64,000 nucleotides of DNA from CALAZP01 sp964410725. GTDB lineage: Bacteria; Bacteroidota; Bacteroidia; Chitinophagales; Saprospiraceae. The position numbers and the translations under genes were made by a program. The notes under the pieces were generated by a model, which saw only the letters and a list, made by a program, of their open reading frames with translations, was not told where the DNA came from and ran no database searches. Shown one piece after another: positions 25,029 to 33,360 of the stretch. Location: positions 1-64,000 of the forward strand of contig CAYPID010000004.1 of NCBI GenBank assembly GCA_964410725.1, written 5' to 3'. Each line of letters begins with the position of its first letter. Positions within the stretch are counted from its first letter, which is position 1.

Positions 25029-26603
25029 TGATTTTTCAAATGCCTTTATGGTATTGAAATATCTTTTAACTTCTTTTCGAACTTCAGGTAATAAAATAAT
25101 CAGACCTATAACATTAGGCACAGACATGGCGAAAATCATAGCGTCTGAAAAATCTGTAACGGCGGAAAGACTCGCTGCCGCTCCAATGACTACGAATAGG
25201 CAAAACAATATTTTATAAGAATAATCGGCCAATTTGCTTTTTCCAAACAAGAATAACCACGATTGTAAGCCATAATAGGACCAACTTAACATGGTTGAAA
25301 AAGCGAATAATACTACAGCAATGGTCAAAACATAGGGAAACCATGGAATAACGGAAGCAAATGCATTAGAAGTTAATTGCACTCCATCAATGGTTCCAGG
25401 ATCTCCATAATTATCCGTGATAATGATAACCAATGCGGTCATGGTACATACTATTACAGTATCGATGAAGGGTTCTAAGAGTGCTACCAAACCTTCACTC
25501 GCTGGAAATTTAGTTTTTACAGCTGAGTGTGCGATAGCTGCTGAACCTACACCTGCTTCGTTAGAAAATGCAGCTCTCCTCATTCCTATGATTAAGACCC
25601 CAATAATTCCTCCAGATACGCCCTCAGCTGAGAAGGCGCCTTCGAAAATTAATCCAAAGGAGGCAGGAAGCATATCGATATTCAATCCTATAATTATAAG
25701 GGCAGCAAATACATAAATTCCAACCATGACGGGGACTACTTTTTCCGTAACGGTGGCGATTCTTTTAATACCTCCAATAATGACTATAGCCACTAACACC
25801 GCCATAACAATCCCAAATAATGCACCTGCATAGCCAGATGAATCTATACCTAGCATGTTATTAAATTGCTGAGCAGCTTGGTTGGCTTGAAACATATTGC
25901 CTCCGCCAAAAGAACCACCTATACACATAATAGCAAAGAACACAGCTAAAACCCTGCCCAATCCTTGCATGCCCTTGGCTTTCAAGCCCTTGGCTAAATA
26001 GTACATAGGACCGCCATATACAGTACCATCAGGCCCGACATCCCGATATTTGACCCCTAAGGTACATTCAACGAATTTAGAAGACATTCCCAAGAGTCCT
26101 GCCAAAATCATCCAAAAGGTAGCACCCGGACCTCCTAAAGAAATCGCAATGGCAACTCCCGCAATATTTCCAAGTCCTACTGTTCCGCTCAATGCAGCTG
26201 TAAGTGCTTGAAAATGAGACACCTCTCCTTGTTTGCCTTCAATCTTAATCGTCCCCTTAACATCTCCATCCACCACCAAAGGTCCATCTGCTGGATCGGC
26301 CTCATGATGATCGATATCGTCGTATTTACCTCTTACAGTATTAATTGCAATTTTAAAACCCGATAGGTTGATAAATTTGAAATAAATCGTAAAAAAGGTA
26401 GCAGCAAGAAGTAGATATATAACCACTATAGGAACTTCCACCCCTGCAATACTGATAGCTTTGAATATAATTTTATTGGCTACTAAATCTGTAGCGGGTT
26501 TGACCAGATCATTAATTTTTTCATCTAAACCCTTTTCTGCTTCTTGAGCAATCATCAAAATTGGTAATAACAATTGTGCTATAACACTAAATAGTTTTTT
26601 CAT
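25020..26603 (-). CDS. Alanine/glycine:cation symporter (AGCS) family protein
   Basis: The 527-residue protein is a sodium-coupled amino acid carrier of the AGCS family. It has an N-terminal hydrophobic segment that may be a signal peptide, followed by about ten or eleven membrane helices. The diagnostic motifs ALSGTVGLGNIAGVAIAI, GPGATFWMILAGLLGMSSKF, GGPMYYLAKGL and RAAFSNEAGVGSAAIAHSA are all present. The insert KYDDIDHHEADPADGPLVVDG before the core is often seen in Bacteroidota members. Transported substrate is probably alanine or glycine, by family only. The gene is last in a minus-strand run, 30 nt after gpsA, and converges on the PAP2 gene with a 9-nt overlap. Confidence 0.93.
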   Translation of the reverse strand: MKKLFSVIAQLLLPILMIAQEAEKGLDEKINDLVKPATDLVANKIIFKAISIAGVEVPIVVIYLLLAATFFTIYFKFINLSGFKIAINTVRGKYDDIDHHEADPADGPLVVDGDVKGTIKIEGKQGEVSHFQALTAALSGTVGLGNIAGVAIAISLGGPGATFWMILAGLLGMSSKFVECTLGVKYRDVGPDGTVYGGPMYYLAKGLKAKGMQGLGRVLAVFFAIMCIGGSFGGGNMFQANQAAQQFNNMLGIDSSGYAGALFGIVMAVLVAIVIIGGIKRIATVTEKVVPVMVGIYVFAALIIIGLNIDMLPASFGLIFEGAFSAEGVSGGIIGVLIIGMRRAAFSNEAGVGSAAIAHSAVKTKFPASEGLVALLEPFIDTVIVCTMTALVIIITDNYGDPGTIDGVQLTSNAFASVIPWFPYVLTIAVVLFAFSTMLSWSYYGLQSWLFLFGKSKLADYSYKILFCLFVVIGAAASLSAVTDFSDAMIFAMSVPNVIGLIILLPEVRKEVKRYFNTIKAFEKSSK

Positions 26604-26633
26604 GTATTTAATTAATTAACTGTTTGCCTAAAC

Positions 26634-27656
26634 TTACAAAAAATCTACATCAATGTCGTAAGGGAAGGTTATCAAATACCGAATCGCTGTCTCAATTTCA
26701 AAATCCTCGAATACTATTTTGTAGATCACATCGAATATGGGCGTTTTTAAGCGATAGTATTTGCCGAGTTGGTGAATGACTTGAAGGGTATTGACCCCCT
26801 CCGCTAATTCAGGCATTTCACTGGAGATCTGTTGTTTATTCTTCCCCTTACCCAACTCATATCCAAAGCTAAAATTTCTAGAGTCTGAGGAGGTGGCCGT
26901 CGCGATCAAGTCCCCAATACCAGCTGTACCAAGAAAGGCAGGTACCGTCGCTCCCATAGCTTTCCCAAAGTAAATCATTTCTGTTAAGCCTCGGGTGATG
27001 AGCATGGCTTGTAAATTTCTTCCTATTCCTTTAGCTTCCAGAATGCCTGAACCTATGGCGATAATATTCTTTAACGCACCCGCAATTTCCGCTCCTAAAA
27101 TATCATGAGTTCCAAAAACGTGAAATAACGGACTTTGGAGAACCGCTTTACCAGCATCTATGACCTCCTTGAACTTGCTTCCAATTACCGTTGCAGTAGG
27201 CTGCCCATTCATGATTTCTACAGCCAAATTTGGACCTGATAGGCAACCAATTCGCACGACACAAGATTCTTGTTGAATCACCTCGCTCATAGTGTGGACT
27301 TCGTTTCTGGTCACCACCTCACATTGAGGATAAACATCAAACCCCTTGGTACCATGGATGATAAAATGATCCGGTAACAGATAAGGAGCCATGTTTCGCA
27401 TCATCTCCCTAAAGGCAGAGGAGGGAACCATAGGGAATAATAGTCTGCATTGGGATAGGAGATCCTCAAGATCGTTTGTCAAATTAATTCTTCCAGCTAA
27501 GGATTGACCAAAACCACGACGAGTGGAATTCATATCTTCCACCGTATTCTTGTTTCTCGAAAACAACAAAACGTCGGTTTTTAGGGCCATTAGATTAGCA
27601 ATAGCCACCCCAAAACTACCGGCGCCAATGATTCCAACTTTATTTTTATGCATCAT
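26634..27656 (-). CDS. gpsA: NAD(P)H-dependent glycerol-3-phosphate dehydrogenase GpsA
   Basis: The 340-residue cytosolic enzyme reduces dihydroxyacetone phosphate to sn-glycerol 3-phosphate for phospholipid synthesis. The dinucleotide fold begins VGIIGAGSFGVAIANL; GTKGFD, LSGPNLAVEI, GALKNIIAIGSGI and FLGTAGIGDLIATATSSDSRNFSFG are family motifs including the catalytic lysine in LKN. The start could be either of two adjacent ATG codons (27656 or 27653); both overlap the end of truB by about 8-11 nt, indicating translational coupling. Confidence 0.95.
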   Translation of the reverse strand: MMHKNKVGIIGAGSFGVAIANLMALKTDVLLFSRNKNTVEDMNSTRRGFGQSLAGRINLTNDLEDLLSQCRLLFPMVPSSAFREMMRNMAPYLLPDHFIIHGTKGFDVYPQCEVVTRNEVHTMSEVIQQESCVVRIGCLSGPNLAVEIMNGQPTATVIGSKFKEVIDAGKAVLQSPLFHVFGTHDILGAEIAGALKNIIAIGSGILEAKGIGRNLQAMLITRGLTEMIYFGKAMGATVPAFLGTAGIGDLIATATSSDSRNFSFGYELGKGKNKQQISSEMPELAEGVNTLQVIHQLGKYYRLKTPIFDVIYKIVFEDFEIETAIRYLITFPYDIDVDFL

Positions 27657-28362
27657 TATTAGCTATAATACTCAACCATTCTTCTAGCGTTCGAGCTTGA
27701 TTAATATGATAGGTGCCTATGGCAATTCGCCTCAAATCAGAAAGATAACCCCCATTTTGCAGTTTTCTTCCCAAATCATGAGCTAATGACCTTATGTAGG
27801 TCCCTTTGCTGCAATGTACTTCAAATTTAAGAAGAGGAAGTTCAAATGCTGTGATTTCAAAATCGTGAATGGTTACCGGTCTCGCCGGAATATCCACGGT
27901 CTTACCTTTTCTAGCCTTTTTATAAAGGGGTTGCCCATCGATTTTAATTGCTGAATACATTGGAGGCACCTGCATTAAATCACCCTTGAGCTCCATAATA
28001 GCCCCGAGAACCATGGATTCAGTCAAGTGGCTGGTGTCAAACTTTTCATCTGGAGTAGTTTCTTTGTCATACGAAGGGGTTGAAGCACCTAAAGTGATTT
28101 CTCCAGAATAGGTTTTATCCAAACCCATTAAATCATTGATTTTCTTGGTGGCTTTTCCGGTACAAATAATCAATAACCCAGTAGCCAAAGGATCTAGTGT
28201 GCCAGAATGCCCTACTTTTATTTTCTTAATGCCCAATTTACTTTTTAACGCATACCTCAATTTGTTCACTACGTCAAAAGAAGTCCACCCCACTGGCTTA
28301 TCGACTAATAACAGCGCTCCTTGTTCGAAATCCAAACGATTGACTTGGGAATTGGAATCCAT
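27646..28362 (-). CDS. truB: tRNA pseudouridine(55) synthase TruB
   Basis: The 238-residue enzyme makes pseudouridine 55 in the T-loop of tRNAs. The catalytic aspartate is Asp57 in GHSGTLDPLATG; LLLVDKPVGWTSFDVV and CSKGTYIRSLAHDLG are conserved. It has the short length typical of Bacteroidota TruB, without the extended C-terminal domain of E. coli (314 aa). It lies between uppP (10 nt upstream) and gpsA (overlap 11 nt). Confidence 0.96.
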   Translation of the reverse strand: MDSNSQVNRLDFEQGALLLVDKPVGWTSFDVVNKLRYALKSKLGIKKIKVGHSGTLDPLATGLLIICTGKATKKINDLMGLDKTYSGEITLGASTPSYDKETTPDEKFDTSHLTESMVLGAIMELKGDLMQVPPMYSAIKIDGQPLYKKARKGKTVDIPARPVTIHDFEITAFELPLLKFEVHCSKGTYIRSLAHDLGRKLQNGGYLSDLRRIAIGTYHINQARTLEEWLSIIANNDA

Positions 28363-28372
28363 CTTTAATTAA

Positions 28373-29170
28373 CTACAACATCAAAAGTATAAAACATCCA
28401 ATAGCAGCGACAAAGCAGTACCAGGCAAAGTAGCGCAACTGACTTTTTTGAACCAAGCGAATCATCCACAGACACGCAATAATACCAGTAATAAATGCGG
28501 ATAGAAATCCGACGCCTAACGGCAAAAGCGCGATGGAATCTGTATTGAATTCTCCGCTCAAAAGGTCCTTGGCCACTTTCCCAAAAATTAGTGGTATCAC
28601 CATTAGAAAGGAGAATCGCGCAGCTTCTTTTCGCTGGTGCTTCGATAAAAGGGCAGCGGCAATGGTAGCACCAGATCGGGAAATACCTGGGAGAATTGCA
28701 ATAGCTTGAGCCAAACCGATAATGCCAGCCCCAAAAATTCCAATTTCACGCTCACCGTTTTGAGCCCGATCAGAAAATAGAAGTAACAAGCCTGTTATTC
28801 CTAATAATCCCCCAACCATAAGTAGGTTCTGGTCAAACAATTGCGCTATCTCTGATTCCCAAAGTAAACCTACGAGAGCCGCTGGAATCATAGACAAAAC
28901 AATAAGTAAGACATACCTGCCTTCTTCCCGATGTCCTTTTTGGAAAAATTTTTGGATAATTTGAAGAATGTCTTTTCGGAAAACAATCAAAGTGGCAAGA
29001 GCAGTAGCCATATGCAAAACTACTGTTTCTAGCAAACTCTCCTCTGCCAACTGATGGTCGTTAAACAAGTATTTGGCTATCTCAAGATGACCACTACTGC
29101 TCACAGGTAAAAATTCAGTTAAACCTTGAATAATGCCAAGAACAATTGAACGAAAAAGGTCTGAAGCCAT
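28373..29170 (-). CDS. uppP: Undecaprenyl-diphosphate phosphatase UppP (BacA)
   Basis: The 265-residue integral membrane enzyme releases phosphate from undecaprenyl diphosphate so that the carrier lipid can be reused for peptidoglycan and O-antigen. Both active-site motifs are clear: QGLTEFLPVSSSGHLEIA (about residues 15-32) and LPGISRSGATIAAALL (about 159-174). It supports the lipid II pathway encoded by the dcw cluster. It begins 1 nt after the DUF3098 gene on the minus strand. Confidence 0.96.
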   Translation of the reverse strand: MASDLFRSIVLGIIQGLTEFLPVSSSGHLEIAKYLFNDHQLAEESLLETVVLHMATALATLIVFRKDILQIIQKFFQKGHREEGRYVLLIVLSMIPAALVGLLWESEIAQLFDQNLLMVGGLLGITGLLLLFSDRAQNGEREIGIFGAGIIGLAQAIAILPGISRSGATIAAALLSKHQRKEAARFSFLMVIPLIFGKVAKDLLSGEFNTDSIALLPLGVGFLSAFITGIIACLWMIRLVQKSQLRYFAWYCFVAAIGCFILLML

Positions 29171-29171
29171 G

Positions 29172-29474
29172 TTACTTTTTAAAGATCGCGAAAATTTCTA
29201 CCACCAGCCCAATGATGATTACAATCGGGGCTAATACAGTGCGTCTAAAACTGTAAATGATAGAATCATCCCAAACATCAGGTGAAGGCATCTTTCCACC
29301 AGACATCAACGCCAAACCTAAAGCTACCAAAAAGGCCCCTAAGGCGATTAATTGATAGTTAGCTTTTCCCATCAAAAGTGGCGGCAGCGCCTTAGTTGAA
29401 ACTTGTTTGGAGCGTGTTGAAACAGCTTTTTTGGGTGCTGTTACCACTACTTTTTTCCCTTTTTTATTACTCAT
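29172..29474 (-). CDS. DUF3098 family membrane protein
   Basis: The 100-residue product has a basic, lysine- and threonine-rich N-terminus (about 1-35) and two membrane helices (about 42-58 and 80-97) joined by SGGKMPSPDVWDDSIIYSFRR, the pattern of DUF3098, a family mainly of Bacteroidota. In these genomes it typically lies between ftsX and uppP, as here. Its role is unknown; the position hints at cell envelope or division. Confidence 0.88.
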   Translation of the reverse strand: MSNKKGKKVVVTAPKKAVSTRSKQVSTKALPPLLMGKANYQLIALGAFLVALGLALMSGGKMPSPDVWDDSIIYSFRRTVLAPIVIIIGLVVEIFAIFKK

Positions 29475-29500
29475 GATTTCAGTCTTAATAATAACTTGAT

Positions 29501-30364
29501 TCAGTATAAATCATCTATCCTCATTTTCAAATACTTGTGAACCACCAATTTGGTGCTAATCACTGCAACAAATATACCCAATACGGGAAGTATTCCGAGC
29601 ATAAACCAAAGTTGTTCCATCATTCTTGCTGTAAAAATTCCCGGAATGTCATTTTCCAACCAATATATGATTCCTCCGATAGCCCCAATGGCCAGTAATC
29701 CAGCGACAGCTCCCATACCAATGGCCTGAAGAATAAATGGTCTGCTGATAAAATTTTGAGATGCTCCCACGAGCTCCATATTTCGTATTAAAAATCGATT
29801 GGCATACAAAGACAATCGAATGGTATTGTGCATCATCAAGGCTACCAATAACAGCAAAACCAATCCACTGATGGCGGCAAACCAAGATAATTTTTCAATA
29901 TTTTCCAAAAGTTGGCCAGCGAGAAACTGCTCGTAATAGACTGCACTTATTGCACCTATATTTAACAAATCATCCCTCATTTCATCCATCCACTCTTTTT
30001 GTAAGTATCCGCCTTTAATGTTGAAAGTTATTAAATCGAAAAAGGGGTTTGGTAGTTCTGTAGATAGTAGTGTTCCAATTTCAGTTTCCATCTCCTTGGC
30101 AATCTGTTCTTTTGATTGGAACGTTATACTATTCGGCATGACCATCCTATGTTGACCTAAATAATCCAGGACCAATTGAATCTCTTCCTGCTCCACTGCT
30201 GGTTTCATTTCAACTACAAATAGAATATTCTCTTTGAGTTGGGTTAAAACTTGATTGCCCTGAAGTACAAGTACACCAAATAAACCCGAAAGGAATAGAA
30301 CCAATGAAGTGGTTATTATTGCAAAAACCTGGTTGGGTCTGATGGATTTTCGGCTTCTTGCCAT
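29501..30364 (-). CDS. ftsX: Cell division protein FtsX (permease-like)
   Basis: The 287-residue product has four membrane helices with a large periplasmic loop after the first: about 15-37, then about 170-195, 220-245 and 255-280. It fits FtsX, partner of the ATPase FtsE, which activates peptidoglycan hydrolases at the septum. ftsE is not in this window, a common situation in Bacteroidota. The ATG at 30364 (MARSRKSIRPNQVF) is preferred over an in-frame upstream start at 30385 that would extend the basic cytoplasmic tail and overlap the promoter element. It leads the minus-strand operon ftsX-DUF3098-uppP-truB-gpsA-AGCS. Confidence 0.9.
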   Translation of the reverse strand: MARSRKSIRPNQVFAIITTSLVLFLSGLFGVLVLQGNQVLTQLKENILFVVEMKPAVEQEEIQLVLDYLGQHRMVMPNSITFQSKEQIAKEMETEIGTLLSTELPNPFFDLITFNIKGGYLQKEWMDEMRDDLLNIGAISAVYYEQFLAGQLLENIEKLSWFAAISGLVLLLLVALMMHNTIRLSLYANRFLIRNMELVGASQNFISRPFILQAIGMGAVAGLLAIGAIGGIIYWLENDIPGIFTARMMEQLWFMLGILPVLGIFVAVISTKLVVHKYLKMRIDDLY

Positions 30365-30386
30365 GGAAATTTTAAGATAAATCAAT

Positions 30387-30394
30387 CAAAAATA
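30387..30394 (-). promoter_or_regulatory. Possible -7 promoter element for the ftsX operon
   Basis: On the minus strand this reads TATTTTTG, matching TAnnTTTG, 22 nt before the ftsX ATG. The divergent leuS gene begins at 30443; a related but poorer sequence, TATAATTTCG (about 30414-30423), may serve leuS. No -33 element is convincing for either. Confidence 0.4.
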
Positions 30395-30442
30395 GTTAAT
30401 TATGGCAAAAGGCTATAATTTCGCGGATTCAAACAAAAAGAA

Positions 30443-33358
30443 ATGGAGTATCAACCAAGAGTTATAGAGAAAAAGTGGAGAGAAAATTGGGTAAAAGAAG
30501 ACATATATAAGGTAGAGGAAGTCGCTTCCAAACCTAAGTACTATGTTTTAGATATGTTTCCATATCCTTCTGGTGCTGGTCTACACGTGGGGCATCCACT
30601 TGGGTACATTGCATCCGATATTTTTTCTAGATACAAAAGGATGTCGGGATTTAATGTATTACATCCAATGGGTTATGATGCTTTTGGGCTCCCTGCGGAA
30701 CAATATGCGATACAAACTGGAGTTCATCCAGCTGATTCAACCGCTAAAAATATTGATAGGTATCGCGAACAATTAGATAATTTAGGATTTAGCTTTGATT
30801 GGTCAAGAGAGGTAAGAACTTGTGATCCCAGTTACTATAAATGGACTCAATGGATATTCTTGCAATTATTTGATAGTTATTACGATACTCAAAGTCAAAA
30901 AGCCCAACCAATTAAAGACTTAATTGCCCAATTTGAGCAAAAGGGAAGCAATGGGGTCACAGCTTACGGTACTCCTCCACCTGATTTTACCGCTGAAGAA
31001 TGGAACGCCTGGACTCCTTCGGAAAAAGACCAGGTGTTGATGAATTATCGATTGGCCTATCGAAAAATAACCTATGTCAATTGGTGTGAGGCTTTGGGAA
31101 CTGTATTGGCCAATGATGAAGTTAAAGATGGGGTGTCTGAAAGGGGAGGACATCCAGTGGAGCGAAAGCCTATGTTACAGTGGTCACTCAGGATAACCGC
31201 TTATGCTGAAAGACTTCTGAATGATTTGGATTCCTTAGAATGGTCAGAAGCGATGAAAAAGATGCAAGCCAACTGGATTGGACGATCTCAAGGAGCCCAA
31301 ATGTTTTTCGATATTCAGCACCACAGTCAATCCCTTGAAATATATACCACCAGACCTGATACCATTTTTGGTGCCACCTTTATGGTTTTAGCTCCAGAAC
31401 ACAACTTGGTATCACAGATAACCACTCCGGCTCAGCAAAAGGAAATAGATGATTATTTGACCTATGTCAATAAAAGGTCAGAAAGAGAGCGCATGGCCGA
31501 GACTAAAGAAGTTACTGGAGCTTTTACAGGAGCCTATGCTATCAATCCGTTTAATCAAAAACGTATTCCCATTTATATCAGTGAGTATGTTTTAAAGGAT
31601 TATGGTACGGGAGCCATTATGGCTGTTCCTGCTGATGATGAACGCGATCAGCGATTTGCCAAAAAATTTGGATTAGAGATTTTGCCTGTAGTGGATAAGT
31701 CTAAATATCCTGGTGCTTCTTTAGACGATAAGGTGGGGATATTGATCAATTCTGATTTCTTGAATGGTTTAGAAGTTCCGGATGCTATAGAAAAAGTTAT
31801 TCAAAGTATTGAAAAACAGAAAATAGGAAGGCGTCAAATCAACTACAAACTCAGGGATGCTATATACAGTCGTCAACGATATTGGGGAGAACCTTTCCCA
31901 GTTAAGTACGATCGGGATGGAGTTACTCACCCCTTAAAAGAAGAGGAGTTACCTCTTGAACTTCCAGATTTAGATGACTTCCAACCAGCTGCTGGAAATA
32001 AGAGCCCTTTGGCCAGGCTATCTAATTGGGTCGAGACGGCTGATGGAATGGTTAGGGAAACGGATACAATGCCAGGGTTTGCTGGATCTTCTTGGTACTT
32101 TCTAAGATATATGGATCCACATAACAGTGATTTTTTTGCAGACAGAGGAGCGGTCAATTATTGGAAGGATGTGGATTTATATGTCGGAGGCACGGAACAT
32201 GCGGTTGGTCATCTCATGTATTCCAGGTTTTGGCATAAATTTTTATATGATAATGGTTGGGTACCAACGCCTGAACCTTTCAAAAAGTTAATCAATCAAG
32301 GGATGATTGGAGGAACTATGCTATATCTTCAAGAATCCGTATTCATCCCCCAAGACCAACCCGAACAGATAACTAAAGTTTGGACATCAGATTTGAATGA
32401 ACAGCCGATTCAAGGAAATTGGGACGAATTAGGAACCGGAACCATTAAACCTGTTTCCAAAAGATTAATTCCCTTGGCATTAGGAAAAGAAGTTGCAGTT
32501 GATGGAGTAGGTGAGTGGAGACTTTACCAAAAAGATCTTTTAAATGCTGCTAAGATAGATGCTTCTGGCTGGGCTTATCTTTCGGGATTTTTAAAGATGG
32601 AAGATCAATTTGTTTGGAGAACCAGTGAGGGAGGAGAAAAATATATGGAGTTGACATTTGAAATTGGAAAAATGTCCAAGTCCAAGTACAACGTCATTAA
32701 TCCTGATGATGTGGTGGAAAATTACGGAGCGGATTGTTTCAGAATGTATGAGATGTTCTTAGGGCCTGTTGAACAAGCCAAACCATGGGATACGAAGGGA
32801 ATTGATGGCGTAAGCAAATTTCTTAGAAAATATTGGAGTTTATTTTTCAATAAAAATGATGAATTTAACCTCAATAATGAAACCGGAAATAAAGAAGAAC
32901 TCAAGGTGTTACACAGCACCATAAAAAAGGTAAAAGAAGATATTGAAAGATTTTCCTTCAATACTTGTATTAGTGCTTTTATGGTGGCGGTCAATGAACT
33001 TAGGAAATTGAATTGTAATAAAGCGGAGATTCTGCTACCGCTGACTAGGCTTCTGGCTCCATTTGCACCTCATATTTCTGAAGAGTTGTGGTCCTTAGCT
33101 GGGCAGCGCGGCAGTATCCATTTAGAAGATTATCCAACTTTCAACGAAGAATATTTAGTTGAAGATTCAATTAACTACCCCTTGAGTATTAATGGTAAGA
33201 AGAGGGGAACATTGGATTTACCAGCCGGTTTGGACAAAGAATCTATCGAAAAAGCAGTGATGCAAACCGATATTGTTCAAAAGTGGACTGAAGGGAAAGA
33301 AATCATTAAACTCATAGTTGTCCCAGGAAGAATGGTGAATGTGGTGGTGAAAGGATAA
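30443..33358 (+). CDS. leuS: Leucyl-tRNA synthetase
   Basis: The 971-residue class I synthetase charges tRNA-Leu. The HIGH-type motif is His48-Val-Gly-His51 in SGAGLHVGHPLGY and the KMSKS motif is complete (Lys743-Ser747, IGKMSKSKYN). The CP1 editing domain (about 230-420) contains the conserved TTRPDTIFGAT and GTGAIMAVPADDERDQRFA. The protein is longer than E. coli LeuS (860) because of an insertion at about residues 150-205 and another before the KMSKS loop (about 640-740); such insertions are seen in Bacteroidota. It is transcribed divergently from ftsX and ends 2 nt before a convergent gene. Confidence 0.97.
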   Translation: MEYQPRVIEKKWRENWVKEDIYKVEEVASKPKYYVLDMFPYPSGAGLHVGHPLGYIASDIFSRYKRMSGFNVLHPMGYDAFGLPAEQYAIQTGVHPADSTAKNIDRYREQLDNLGFSFDWSREVRTCDPSYYKWTQWIFLQLFDSYYDTQSQKAQPIKDLIAQFEQKGSNGVTAYGTPPPDFTAEEWNAWTPSEKDQVLMNYRLAYRKITYVNWCEALGTVLANDEVKDGVSERGGHPVERKPMLQWSLRITAYAERLLNDLDSLEWSEAMKKMQANWIGRSQGAQMFFDIQHHSQSLEIYTTRPDTIFGATFMVLAPEHNLVSQITTPAQQKEIDDYLTYVNKRSERERMAETKEVTGAFTGAYAINPFNQKRIPIYISEYVLKDYGTGAIMAVPADDERDQRFAKKFGLEILPVVDKSKYPGASLDDKVGILINSDFLNGLEVPDAIEKVIQSIEKQKIGRRQINYKLRDAIYSRQRYWGEPFPVKYDRDGVTHPLKEEELPLELPDLDDFQPAAGNKSPLARLSNWVETADGMVRETDTMPGFAGSSWYFLRYMDPHNSDFFADRGAVNYWKDVDLYVGGTEHAVGHLMYSRFWHKFLYDNGWVPTPEPFKKLINQGMIGGTMLYLQESVFIPQDQPEQITKVWTSDLNEQPIQGNWDELGTGTIKPVSKRLIPLALGKEVAVDGVGEWRLYQKDLLNAAKIDASGWAYLSGFLKMEDQFVWRTSEGGEKYMELTFEIGKMSKSKYNVINPDDVVENYGADCFRMYEMFLGPVEQAKPWDTKGIDGVSKFLRKYWSLFFNKNDEFNLNNETGNKEELKVLHSTIKKVKEDIERFSFNTCISAFMVAVNELRKLNCNKAEILLPLTRLLAPFAPHISEELWSLAGQRGSIHLEDYPTFNEEYLVEDSINYPLSINGKKRGTLDLPAGLDKESIEKAVMQTDIVQKWTEGKEIIKLIVVPGRMVNVVVKG

Positions 33359-33360
33359 GG